Assembly (NCBI RefSeq): GCF_029227915.1
Contig: NC_079880.1
Coordinates: 14,650,001 to 14,714,000 of the forward strand
DNA from: Hydractinia symbiolongicarpus
Lineage: Eukaryota; Cnidaria; Hydrozoa; Anthoathecata; Hydractiniidae
Length of the DNA: 64,000 nt
Reading direction: 5' to 3'
Shown: in pieces, positions 33,301 through 46,218 of the stretch
How positions within the stretch are numbered: the stretch's first letter is position 1
Layout: each line of letters opens with the position of its first letter
Made by a program: the position numbers and the translations under genes
Notes under the pieces: model-generated
What the model saw: only the letters and a program-made list of their open reading frames with translations
Database searches by the model: none
What the model was told of the DNA's origin: nothing

Positions 33301-34013
33301 ATAGTTTATGACCAAAATATTGGATGTGGTTAAGAGCTAAGATAGCAAAATTTACTCATAGTAGAATATGGCAATAAACAACATTTGTTTAGATATGGTA
33401 AGTGTTATTTTGTTATTTATTTGCGTTGTTTCTCAGTTTATTAACTTTTGTTTGTAGCTTTGAATATATATTTTGTTTATCGTCTTGTGTCAGTTTTTTT
33501 CATCACCTGCTTTCCAAATAAAACACATTAATTTTAAAAAACTTTTATATGCTCTGACTTCAAAAATATTAAACTAAAAACTAAAATTAACAACACTAAA
33601 ATATTGTGTGCTACTTCAATACGCCTCTTCCGAAACTTATTGCGCAATAATTTGTTTTGCATGTAAACGAGGCTAGACATGGCAAAATGTTAACAAAACA
33701 TTACTGCGCACACGTGTAGCACAAATTAAGATGTTTTTTTCTTAAACAAACATGAATAATCAAATTAACATAACCACCTGCTTTAGATCCTTATAAGGCA
33801 TATAAGGCATCGGTCTGTATACATGTGAAAAGAGCAATTGAACGTGTAAAAAAATTTCGCATTATCAGGGATGAAATTTCTACACGGTTCAATAAATCAG
33901 ATTTGAAAAGTATGTTGTATGCTGTGTAACTTAATGTCACCCTTATTACAAAAAGATGCAACAACATCCTACAAAGGGGATAAAAAAGTATCAGCACTGG
34001 CTATTATCATGTA
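33301..34013. other. intergenic, nothing recognised
   Basis: A+T-rich; the 33791-33997 ORF has no motif. Confidence 0.35.
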
Positions 34014-34596
34014 CTAGTCGATAAGACCCGTGGAAAAATCCACTTAGGCAGGATAACAGAGAAAAACAACCGTCATTTAAATTTTGATGACGTCAGCAGA
34101 GACATGTCAGAACACAAAATGTTTTTTTTCAGAAATGTGTATGCCTGTTGCCTTCATCGTATAGATCTTGAAACGCTGAGCAAGAAAATGTATAGGATCA
34201 TGTACTTTTGACAAACGGTTGCAGAGATATTAGGGTTTAAAGGTTTTTTAATGACGTCAACAACCCGTCCATTCCGAAACGGATTCGGGGACCCAGGTTT
34301 GGGAAAATTACCCAAATTGGTCCTAGGTGGTCCCTAGTTACCCACGCGGTGAAAAATCATTGACGTCACCACCTCGTTTCCAAGTTATTTGGCCTCAAAG
34401 TTTTAGGTGCACTGTAATGGCTTCATTAATTTAATATAGGATATTGACGTTAAAGTAGTGTTATTTTCGTCGCGTCGTAACGCCAGAAAATTTAACATAT
34501 TAGACATGCATTTTTCGGCAACATCAAAGGAAAATGGAGACATCCACTTTGCCTGTCACAGACAGACGGACACACTCTCCGTATTATTATAAGAGA
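34014..34596 (-). mobile_element. non-autonomous Helitron, tandem copy A (583 bp)
   Basis: Read on the minus strand: TCTCTTATAATAATACGGAG at the 5' end; a 3' hairpin GTGG-ATTTTT-CCAC; end TTATCGACTAG. The plus-strand left flank is A. The right end touches copy B with no intervening base. The interior contains TGACGTCA-type motifs and no ORF. Confidence 0.75.
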
Positions 34597-35185
34597 CTAG
34601 TCGATAAATCCCGTGGAGTAATCCACTTAGGCAGAAGGACAATGGAAAAATAGGTTGTTTTAGTTTTTTTGCTGACGGCAGCAGTGCAAATACAAAATAA
34701 ATATATTTTTTTAGAAATTTGTATACCTGTTGCCTTCATCGTATAGATCTTGAAATGCTGATCAAGAAAATGTATATGATCATGTATCTTTGACAAACGG
34801 TTGCAGAGATATCAAGGTTTAAAGGTTTTTTGATGACATCATCAAACCGTCCATTCCGAAACGGATTCGGGGACCCAGGTCTGGAAAACTTACCCAAATT
34901 GGTCCCAGGTTGTCCCTAGTTACCCACGCGGTGAAAAAACATTGACGTCACCACCTCGTTTCCAAGTTATTTGGCCTCAAAGTTTTAAGTGCATTGTAAT
35001 GGCTTCACTAATCTTAATTAACTTTCCTTTGACGTCAATGCTATTTTATCGGTAAAGTTTGGTAAATTACAGAACAATTTTATAGGCGATGTTTTATAGA
35101 ATTTGTTAAAGAAAATTTTGAAGAATGTAATCCACTTTGCAAAAGTGACAGACAGACACACGGAACTGGCGTATTATTATATTGA
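34597..35185 (-). mobile_element. non-autonomous Helitron, tandem copy B (589 bp)
   Basis: Same family as copies A and C but visibly more diverged (for example TAAATCCCGTGGAGTAATCC in place of TAAGACCCGTGGAAAAATCC, and 5' end TCAATATAATAATACGCC). Confidence 0.7.
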
Positions 35186-35188
35186 TCA

Positions 35189-35771
35189 CTAGTCGATAAG
35201 GCCCGTGGAAAAATCCACTTAGGCAGGATAACAGAGAAAAACAACCGTCATTTAAATTTTGATGACGTCAGCAGAGACATGTCAGAACACAAAATGTTTT
35301 TTTTCAGAAATGTGTATGCCTGTTGCCTTCATCGTATAGATCTTGAAACGCTGAGCAAGAAAATGTATAGGATCGCGTATTTTTGACAAACGGTTGCAGA
35401 GATATTAGGATTTGAAGGTTTTTCGATGACGTCATCAACCCGTCCATTCCGAAACGGATTCAGGGACCCAGGTTTGGGAAAATTACCCAAATTGGTCCTA
35501 GTTGGTCCCTAGTTACCCACGCGGTGAAAAATCATTGACGTCACCACCTCGTTTCCAAGTTATTTGGCCTCAAAGTTTTAGGTGCACTGTAATGGCTTCA
35601 TTAATTTAATATAGGATATTGACGTTAAAGTAGTGTTAATTTCGTCGCGTCGTAACGTCAGAAAATTTAACATATTAGACATGCATTTTTCGGCAACATC
35701 AAAGGAAAATGAAGACATCAACTTTGCCTGTCACAGACAGACGGACACACTCTCCGTATTATTATAAGAGA
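35189..35771 (-). mobile_element. non-autonomous Helitron, tandem copy C (583 bp)
   Basis: Nearly identical to copy A over its length. Flanked by A on the left and T on the right, the standard Helitron target. Three bases (TCA) separate it from copy B. Confidence 0.75.
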
Positions 35772-36189
35772 TGTGTGGTTTTTTTGACCTTGATTTTTAG
35801 CCTTCTGCTACCGTATGTTGTCAAACATTTTATTATATTATAATTTTCATAATTTTAATATAAGTTTCACTATAAAGTTTCAGTTTTAGTTCATTTTTTA
35901 TTTTATTTTATTTCTATGATTTTGGCCAACATGCGGGTCTTGTAAAATTGATTTACTTTCTTGACAAGATCTGAAAATTATTTTTCATCAAATGAAGTAC
36001 GAATAATTATTAATCCAGTAAAAGTATAAACAACAAAGTCACTAAATGTTGCACCAGACAAACCCATTGCCATTTGTATTTTCGTATAATAACCATAAGG
36101 GCGGTTTCTTTATAATTTTAGTTTACCAATTTTTTGTATCATAGAAGTTATCGTCAAGAAGTTGACTGCTAGCTAGAAGTTTACTGTTC
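35772..36189. other. intergenic, nothing recognised
   Basis: A+T-rich spacer. Confidence 0.35.
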
Positions 36190-36905
36190 CTTTTCTACCT
36201 GGGGCACTTAATTTCCAGAAGACCGACATATGGTGCTTTTTTCGACTTGTCACTTATCATCTGGACTAGCAGCATACCAAATCAAATTCGGTTAAACTAC
36301 AACATCAGTTTTACGAACTGTAACATCTCGTCTTAAATGGTATTTCAAAATATTTTCATATTTTTTACTAGCTTACGGTCATATATTTTACCTTGCTTTA
36401 TGGCGTCTTGCACTATTTCTGAGTGTTCACTCATTTGTTGTGGATTTAATAGTGAGTCTGAAAGAGTTTGACGTTCCTCTTGCGTGTAAGAACTTTGTGT
36501 GCATTCCTTAAGGTAATCCTATTTTTTCTACTTGAAACCAAGAGGTTACACTCTGACTGTATTATGGTATCTTTTTCTAAGATTATGGCATTCTCTAATT
36601 AAAGTCGAATAGTATTAAAAAAACTGTTCTTCTTGGGGTGTCACTATCCAATCTAAGGGGGTATATGGGTGATCTTTATCGTAGACAGTCATGAGTAATG
36701 GCTGATAGCTATGTTCAGTGGTTTTCAGATTTGGCATTGGTTCATTGTCAACTAGGTTCAAGTGAAAGAAAAGTGGACTCTGAAAAACAAATGCCCCATA
36801 AGGTGTGTGAACTTGCTCATGTTGTGATACATCTCTGAGTGGAATTGAGCGTGCAAGACAAATGTTTAAGTGTTTTTCTTTTAAAGAGTTTTGAAAGTTG
36901 ACCAA
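36190..36905 (-). mobile_element. second YqaJ-nuclease transposon remnant
   Basis: On the minus strand, with stops, a Met-less stretch reads YTQEERQTLSDSLLNPQQMS, then HSEIVQDAIKQGKIYDRKLV, and in another frame GLLEIKCP at about 36200-36224. The latter is the E-x-K catalytic box of the YqaJ/lambda-exonuclease fold. The 96-codon ORF just upstream (36615-36905) lies on the same strand and may be part of the same element. Inactive. Confidence 0.5.
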
Positions 36906-37326
36906 TTTTTCCCAGTGAACTTTTTTATGGCTACCTTTCTAGGGTTATACAATGTAGATGATATTCCTTTTTTGTTAACTTTTTCTTTGTATTCTTGTTT
37001 CCATTACAGGACTCTTCACTTCCGCTTCACTTGTAGGTACCCCCCCCCCCCACTGCCGAAGTCTGCTAGTGCAAACTATCTCCTCCGGTACCTTTTGTAG
37101 CTAGTTGAATGAATAATTAGCCACCTTTGGCAGAAGTGCCATTACGTGGTTGCAATATCCAATTCTTCTTCATGCTAGCTTTGCACTGTTCTTTAATCAA
37201 AAATACGCTATGATCCCATTTAGTAAATATGCTAATCTCTTATTTTTAAGTTTTCTTTCTAGTGATTTTCCACTGTTTAAGCGGTTTAACTCTATTTCTC
37301 TTTGAAAGTAAATATAGGCAACTATT
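36906..37326. other. spacer with a poly-C tract
   Basis: A C(12) run lies near 37039-37050. No gene recognised. Confidence 0.35.
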
Positions 37327-37655
37327 TCAAAGAATGAAAAACTCCGTTTCGTCTGGATCGACGATATCACATTGCCCAGGTTTTGCTTTTTTTTTCGCGG
37401 CGATGTCTTCAGTCAATCGATGGTAGCATGTTAGGCACTCTCTACCCATTCCGCCATAAATCGAGAAAACTAACGGTGTGAAGAATCCGTTCTCGACTTC
37501 CAATACTCTTTCGTTGTATTGATTCCTCTTCGCAGCCTCGTTTCTAACATAACATTGCTTTAGGATTTGGTTAAAATAACGCGATGCATTTGGATCAAAG
37601 ACCCTTATATCATAAAATGCATTTTGTCTTTTTTCCCAAAATCCTCGAGCTCTTA
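37327..37655 (-). pseudogene. C-terminal fragment of a retrotransposon-type ORF
   Basis: A Met-less open frame on the minus strand ends at the TGA at 37327-37329. It reads ARGFWEKRQNAFYDIRVFDP, then RYFNQILKQCY, VLEVENGFFTPLVFSIYGGM and GRECLTCYHRLTEDIAAKK. The pattern (GFW...AF.D.RV, then E.G.F.PLV.S..GGMG.E) is common at the C-terminus of multicopy reverse-transcriptase-type proteins in cnidarian genomes and may be a restriction-like endonuclease domain. The exact family is inference. It is cut off at its 5' side by the 23-bp array. Confidence 0.5.
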
Positions 37656-37951
37656 GTAGTTATCTGTACGGTTACTAAGTAGTTATCTGTACGGTTACTA
37701 AGTAGTTATCCGTGCGGTTACTAAGTAGTTATCTGTACGGTTACTAAGTAGTTATCTGTACGGTTACTAAGTAGTTATCCGTACGGTTACTAAGTAGTTA
37801 TCTGTACGGTTACTAAGTAGTTATCTGTACGGTTACTAAGTAGTTATCCGTGCGGTTACTAAGTAGTTATCTGTACGGTTACTAAGTTGTTATCTGTACG
37901 GTTACTAAGTAGTTATCCGTACGGTTACTAAGTAGTTATCTGTACGGTTAA
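37655..37951. repeat. 23-bp satellite, 13 copies, with higher-order structure
   Basis: Unit AGTTATCTGTACGGTTACTAAGT. Copies 3, 6, 9 and 12 carry CCGT instead of CTGT, and these alternate between CCGTGC (3, 9) and CCGTAC (6, 12). The array is thus about two copies of a six-unit, 138-bp higher-order repeat. It is flanked by CGAGCTCTT and AAGCTCGAAAAGAGC. Confidence 0.95.
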
Positions 37952-39173
37952 GCTCGAAAAGAGCTAGAATGCCGCGTTTAAATTGTCGTTTGTTAGAGAG
38001 GAATGAGGCGCGGTATTTGTCAAATTTATACTTTTTAGCGCGAGAGAGAGAACGTGTTTATTTCACAGGAAATTTAAAAATGAAACTAATTAGTAGGAAA
38101 AACTTTCGGGAGCCGAGGATTATCTGCAATTTCGCGAAAAGAGTTAAAATTCGCGAAACTTTCTGCCAAATTAATCAGATAAAATTTTACGGACTGCACA
38201 TAAAAGTTTTAATATGATCTTGCAAACCTTAACAATAACATTAAGGAAAATATTTGCTCATCTTTCTAGCTGATCACCTATTCAATGTTGAGTCACCATG
38301 GTAACATGTGCGACGCTATACAAACATTTTTGATGTTAATTATGTTAAATATAAATGATGATGAAATCTCATCAATTATTAACCCGTAAACCGGAATATT
38401 TCAGAGGTTTGGGATAGCATAGGGCTTTTTTACTCTCTCAAGATTAGGAGATATTCAATTTGAATACTTCATTCTTATGGAGATCATTTGGCTTGGACAG
38501 GTGATTTTCTATCTTATTTGTTGCAGCTTTATTAGTATTGCGAATTACTTAGCTACAATAAATATAACGCCTGTCCATTGTTATTTATTTTGATTGTTTA
38601 TATATTTTTTCCATGTTGTATTATTTGTTTTTCTTAATATGAAAGAACATATACCAGAGGAAATTATCACAAAAAAACAATAAACAGCTGGAAATCACAG
38701 CAGACGAAATGTTTCCCATACACTATTCTATAGTCTCTGCAGTGAATTCTTTTTTTGGAGACTTTAATTTATTTTACTGTTTAAAATTTCAGTGTTTCAA
38801 TCATCTTGATTTTTATCAAAACATACATACAAACTCAAAAGATTCTTGTGAGTATGTCAAACTACTTTTTTGTGTCCCTTCGACAATATTTCTATGAATT
38901 TATATCTTATCCATCCATTTAATATTATTTTGTATATAGAAATCATTTTCATAATTGTTCTTAATTTACCTGGGACGCGAGGTCCGAATTAAATGTCGTT
39001 CAATCAACCAAACTTATATAAATATTATATACCATAAATGTCGCATTTTTTAAACAGAATTTGAAATTCTTCATATACTGTATATAAAAACTAAAAAATA
39101 TGGCTGTGGACAAAAAATCAAACCACTTGTATATTTCAATAGGGGTCTCATAAGTGCCCCTATTGAAAATATC
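37952..39173. other. intergenic with a small hairpin
   Basis: A hairpin TTTCAATAGGGG...CCCCTATTGAAAA lies at about 39136-39169. A TTCGCGAA-rich stretch at 38131-38167 resembles the MITE at 45.2 kb. The ORF at 37969-38217 covers it and is not called. Confidence 0.4.
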
Positions 39174-39742
39174 ATGCTCAATGCAAAAGAATACATAATA
39201 CCATGCCAAGAGAAGACGCTGAAAACATTCCTGTTGGATATTATCCTGAAGGTAGTGGTGAGCATTATGTCAGTATTTAGCGGTATTGATTTCACAATTG
39301 CAAGAGACCGAGAGGACGTTGGGATCAAGACCTTTGTCTACGATGATGATAACGGAATTGTTGATAATAATATAAGAGATGTGGGCGAGATGGTTGGTGG
39401 AACTGATGTAAGAGATGAGATCGTTGTGGTTGATGAAAATAGAATTGAAGATGGAAGCTTAGAGCAGAGTGAGGTAGTCGATATGGATAACGAGAGAGCT
39501 GCGGGTGAGGTGGTCAAAATACTGGTATGACAGATGAGAGTGGAGTGTGTGACGATTCAAATGGATGTATCGTCTCCATTTATTTAAAGTTAGTGACAAA
39601 TGAGATTCCTGCGAGTATGAGGATGCGTGCCAAAGATTTGACCAATTTAAGTGGGGGTAGATGTAGTAGTATTTCTTTGGAACTCAAAGAAATGCTCTCA
39701 AAAAGTGCTAAGCGGCCAAGAAAAAATGATACAGGAAGCTAG
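39174..39742 (+). CDS. hypothetical acidic ORF pair
   Basis: A 118-codon ORF (39174-39530) overlaps a 71-codon ORF (39527-39742) in another frame. The first is acidic and internally repetitive (VVDENRIEDGSLEQSEVVDM). The second ends basic (SAKRPRKNDTGS). Composition is compatible with one protein read through a frame change, but no domain is recognised. The hydrophobic first 30 residues are probably not coding, and an acceptor-like AGTATTTAG sits at about 39280. Confidence 0.25.
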
Positions 39743-39999
39743 TGAGGTGGAACGCAGCATATTTAACATTGAAAGCACTGCAATATGGGTGGTTCGCAAT
39801 TTTAGCTATTTTAGGCCGAAACAATGCTTTTTCTAGAACGTTAGGTGTGTAAATAGCTTCAAGCAAAAAGACATTTTATTATCGACCAAGCATTTTATTC
39901 TTCTTCTCTTTGTTCATTGAATATAAATTTCTGTTCAAAGGTTGCTTCTTCGATCAATGAATTTCCGATCAAAAGTTGTTTTAGGTGTTAAAAGACTTT
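39743..39999. other. spacer, nothing recognised
   Basis: No feature seen. Confidence 0.3.
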
Positions 40000-40255
40000 G
40001 CGACATTTATGCTTGATCATTAAATTTTGTGCGATATTTATGGTTAAGTTTGCGACATTTATAGTTGATGTGCGACATTTATGGCTGATTGCGACATTTT
40101 TAGCTGATTACGACATTTATGGCTGATTGCGACGTTTATGGTTGATTGCGACATTTATGGTTGATTGCGACGTTTATGGTTGATTGTGACATTTATGGTT
40201 GATTGCGACATTTATGGCTATTGCGACGTTTATGGTTGATTGCGACATTTATGGA
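40000..40255. repeat. 19-bp minisatellite
   Basis: Unit TGATTGCGACATTTATGGT, about 10 well-kept copies at 40066-40255, with decayed ones before. Variants GACGTTT and GGCTGAT alternate irregularly. Confidence 0.9.
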
Positions 40256-41105
40256 TGTAACAGATGTGTTATTATTCAAAAATTTTCCGTTTATTGTCAA
40301 GGCTGTAGCCTTTTTCTATAGCGTATAATCATAGGGGCAAAATATCCTTTTCTAATGTCGGTAAAATCGGATGTATAGCTATACATGCGAATCGAATCTA
40401 TATTTTCTTAATTTTTTTGAATTATGCCCAGCGCAGCATATAAGGAAATAAACAAATAATAATAATAAATCAAATTGAAAAATTTATCCTTAACCAATTC
40501 GTGAAGTTCCGACTAGCGGATTTAGCGACATGTTGTCAGAATGGGAACATTGGAAGTGTATATTATAGAGTTATTTACAACAAGACATGCATTTTTTCTT
40601 ACTGTGTATTATAGTTATCCCTACTCTTCAGCAGCAGACACTTTGTACCATGATTTTTATTTATAAAAACTTGTATAGCTGTAGTTTTATTTCCAATGTA
40701 TTTAAAGCGGGAGTCCTTGGCAGTTCCATAGTTTGCGCTTACATACGTTGCAATTGCCTTTTCAAAAACGGATTGTTTTATTTTCTATCTTAAAGTGTCT
40801 GAATAATTGACATTATTTTTTTTTAGATAACTGTTGAGACCTTTTTATTATGTGACAATGACTCCCGGCCTACCCTTTACCATACCCTATGTAGCTTGAA
40901 AAACATTTTTATTTATGTTACGTCCATAGAGCTAATACAAAAGTGGCGCTGGCAGTGGTGTTTAAAAAAATGTTCAATCTCAGCAATGCTGTGGTATAAA
41001 AAACTTAATTTTTACCCAAAGTTCGGCTTATTTTGGAGTTCGCATCCCCCTTTAAGCCATTGATGCTGTTTCAAGTTCGTTTCGTGTTACTTGTGACTTC
41101 AATTC
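40256..41105. other. 3' flank of the minus-strand gene, nothing else firm
   Basis: A signal-like ORF start at 40587 (+), MHFFLLCIIVIPTL, has no supporting context. Confidence 0.3.
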
Positions 41106-42975
<1,870 letters not shown>

Positions 42976-44940
42976 CCTCATCTCTGGATCTGATCCTGAT
43001 AATGAGGCAATTAATTTTTAGCTTAAGGCAGCAATACACAAACAGAATTTTTGAAACTATTTTGACTACAATATCGAATTTTTAATGGAAACAGAAATTA
43101 CGTGCACAATGCTTTATTTGCGAAACAAATTATTACTTAATTGCAGGGAACATTTGCTTTGTTAATTTCATTATCGTTTTCTTTCAACTTGATTGATTTG
43201 CAACGGTAATATTGGCAATGCAAAGAGACTAAAAAAGTAGATATAATTTATATTAAAACAAACCCATTTGGTTTATTGTAGACAACAATTACATCCACTC
43301 TGCTAATCTTTTTGGCATTTGTTGTTACCGAAAAAAAACTCTGAAATGAATCCCTAAATAGCGAAAGACGACCAAAGACACGCAAAAATTGTACATTCTC
43401 ATCTTACAAATTACAACCATATATGGCTTCTCTTAGGCTAACCAATTACAATCGAAATATTTCCATGTTGTTTCGTTAATTTCAAAACATGGTGTTGTAT
43501 TGCTTATTGTTTAGTTTGCATGCACTAAATTATATATATTAGCTAAGATATCGTGGAGTTTTTATTTTTACGCCAGCAACAACTTTGAGTGAAAAGAGGA
43601 GAAATATTAAAATTTATTATTCATGTCATAAATATTTTACTAAGTACGTTTTAGCTGTCTTGGCACATTGATCCGTTATTTTTCTTTTGCGAGAAAAGAA
43701 AAGAGAAGTGTCAATCTTGAAGAGTGTTCAGCAGAAAATATATTTTGTTGGGAGCTAGTTGCAAAAGTTGTCTATAATTTTAAAATGCATGGAGAACAAA
43801 TATATTAAATATTGCGTTGTTATGAGGAGTTATTGTAGCTTCAACAAATTTTTTATGGTTTATGGTTTGTGCAAATGTGTAAATGAGTAAAGAAATGGAT
43901 TTAAAACAAAAGAAATTGGCCTAATTATAATCCTACGTTTATCTTGTTCAAGATTAAGTTCTAGATAATGAAGCCGGCAAACTTTTTTGTATTCCGTACA
44001 CAGTAATTTGAAGTTTGTTAAAGTCCCATTTGCTAGGATATATATCGTTAGAGATAAAAAATGGAGAGTCTAGAAAATTGCAATAATTGTTTGGAGGATA
44101 CAATAGGGCCATAAAATGCTCGTTTAAAAGCAAAACATAAAGCAGTGCTTAAAAGGTGAAATGCACAAACAATATGAATGGATAAAATTATTATCTGTTT
44201 TGGATAAGATTTGAGGGCAATTCTACGGGCGCTTTTTCTTATAAAAAAGAATTTGAGTCGCACGTTTTTTGCGATGTTGTTCATGTGTGAATGTCTAAAA
44301 GCATATCTTAATACGTCGCTATTTTTTCTTCTTTGATCTAGCTGCATTATTCACTGTTTCAATTCGCAAAGATTGATAGCGAAGCATATCATAGCTAATA
44401 TTCGTGGAAGAAACGACAAGTTTCCTTAGCAGACAGGTTTAAATCTTTAATGAGCCTAAATGTTTTCGTGTTCTTAGTAAATTTAAAATGTGGTTGAATT
44501 ATATATTTTGTATTTTTTTTGACGACAAATAGTGGCTTGTCTTTCTTTACATTTAAACTGAAAAGTGGACAGAAATGAAGAGGATGAGGTCATTATCGTT
44601 TTCGTTATTTTTTCCTAATATATTCTCTTTTCTTTTAGTAGTCATCTATGCCCTTGGCTATTTCTGACAATGTTTCTCTGTCCAATTCTCTATCGTTATA
44701 AACAGTGCGATTAAAAAAGTATATCTTTAAGAAGAACTAACGAAAAAAAACCTACATATATGCTTTTATGTAATAAAAACATTATTACATATCACGAAAA
44801 AAACATGGCATAATTTTTTTTATATCATTGCATTTTATTATGTCCAAATTTCGTCCCCGTAAAGCCATAATTAAGTTAACAGTCGCCGCCATTATCGAAT
44901 AAACTTGGTTCGTACATATTTTGTTGATTTGTGACGTCTG
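42976..44940. other. intergenic or intron, nothing recognised
   Basis: A+T-rich. The ORF at 44048-44347 (-) has no motif. May contain 5' exons of the minus-strand gene, not found here. Confidence 0.3.
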
Positions 44941-44951
44941 ACGGCGTACAT

Positions 44952-45034
44952 TAGCTCAGCAGGACTTGTGAGAATGCACTCACGTCTTGGTCTTCCAAGA
45001 GAGATTATAGTTTATCTCGAAGTTCGAGCGATGA
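44952..45034 (+). repeat. tRNA-like promoter boxes (possible SINE head)
   Basis: TAGCTCAGCAGG is a perfect A-box match and AAGTTCGAGCG at 45020-45030 resembles a B box. Between them lie small hairpins (GTGAG-AATGCA-CTCAC, CTTGG-TCTT-CCAAG). The boxes are about 68 bases apart, long for a normal tRNA. Either a decayed tRNA-derived SINE or chance. Confidence 0.3.
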
Positions 45035-45245
45035 AAAAGACAAGTTAAAATCCAGTATAACGACATCTTCATGGAAAAACAAATTTTTTTTACGTTTAAC
45101 AACATACGAAAATATAAATTTAAAGTTTTATTTTCAAGTCTAGCATATTAAACGAAGCACCTGTTGTCTATCAAGAAAAAAAAGGTGCATACATGTAATG
45201 CTTATTTTTTCTAAGTGATAACTCATGTTTAAAACTCGAAAGATA

Positions 45246-45483
45246 TTTTAAAGGGAGAAACTTTCGCTGGAAGAAAGTTTCACGGTTTCGCGGTTTTTAG
45301 GGCCTTTCCGCGAAAGTTTCTTCCGCGAAATTTTCTAAAACGTGTTGTCCGCGAAAGTTTTTTTCCCGCGAATTTTTTTGTAAATTTAGTTTCCAGTAAA
45401 GTATTTTTATGTTTATTGTATTTAACTACTCAGTAAAAGCAAAATACAAGTATCTTCCAGCGAAACTTTCTTCCTTTAAAGTA
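45246..45483. mobile_element. MITE of about 238 bp with TTTAAAGG..CTTTCGCTGGAAG ends
   Basis: The left TTTAAAGGGAGAAACTTTCG and onward matches the inverted right end CTTCCAGCGAAACTTTCTTC-CTTTAAA. The inside holds several TTCCGCGAAAGTTT motifs. Fragments with the same TTCGCGAA core occur near 38.13 and 48.27-48.34 kb. Confidence 0.75.
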
Positions 45484-46218
45484 TTTACTTTAAAATATGA
45501 TAAATAAAATTACTCTTTAACAATCACAGGAGGCACAGTTAGCATTCCCTCGCTTCGTTCTTTCAGAATGCGTTTGTTTACATCCCCGCAGACTTACGTC
45601 AAACAAGTTAGTATCTTATCGAACAAAGTCCTAATCGACACTGTCATGGCGGCGACCGTAGGACTGCTTTGACCTTAAATATCTTGAGAACCAAAGCTCA
45701 CAAATTAAAAAAAAAATTAACACAATTTATATATCTATATTATAATAAACTTTTAAGCAAAACTTATTACCAATCGTTAGTTCTCCTTTAACAACCGCAA
45801 CCCACTTTATAAATAAAAAATCCTTAACACTCTAATTATATCACCGCAGGTATTATTCTCAATTGAGGGCACATATATCCTACATCCTATTTAGGTATTC
45901 ACTTTAAATTTTTTTGAAACACTTTTAGAAAATGAGATGTTTATAAAGACGTGTTAAAAAGAATTTAAATGAACTTTCTGTTTTATTTTAAAACACACAA
46001 AACATACACAGAGCCAACGAATCTGCATTTTGTATGTGCACAAAAAATTAAATGTCGCCGTAAAGCGAGCTGAAGAAGGACAATTTTTGTTGCGTAACAT
46101 GAACGCATTTAAACATCAAAGATTTCTAAAATGCGTAGAAATTTCCATGAATATTTTTTTAATGGCTTATTTCAATTTTTTTTATCGCCCATATGTTATT
46201 TTTTAGATTATAGCTAGC
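45484..46218. other. upstream region of the GPCR gene
   Basis: No clear TATA box within 200 bases of the ATG. TTTTTAG at 46200-46206 could be a 5' UTR acceptor. Confidence 0.3.

Noticed and set aside
37655-37951. Regular 23-bp repeats that could suggest a CRISPR array
   Set aside because: There are no unique spacers; units are directly adjacent and the context is eukaryotic. It is a satellite.
37969-38217. 82-codon plus-strand ORF
   Set aside because: Covers TTCGCGAA-type MITE sequence; the apparent basic residues come from CGCGAAA repeats.
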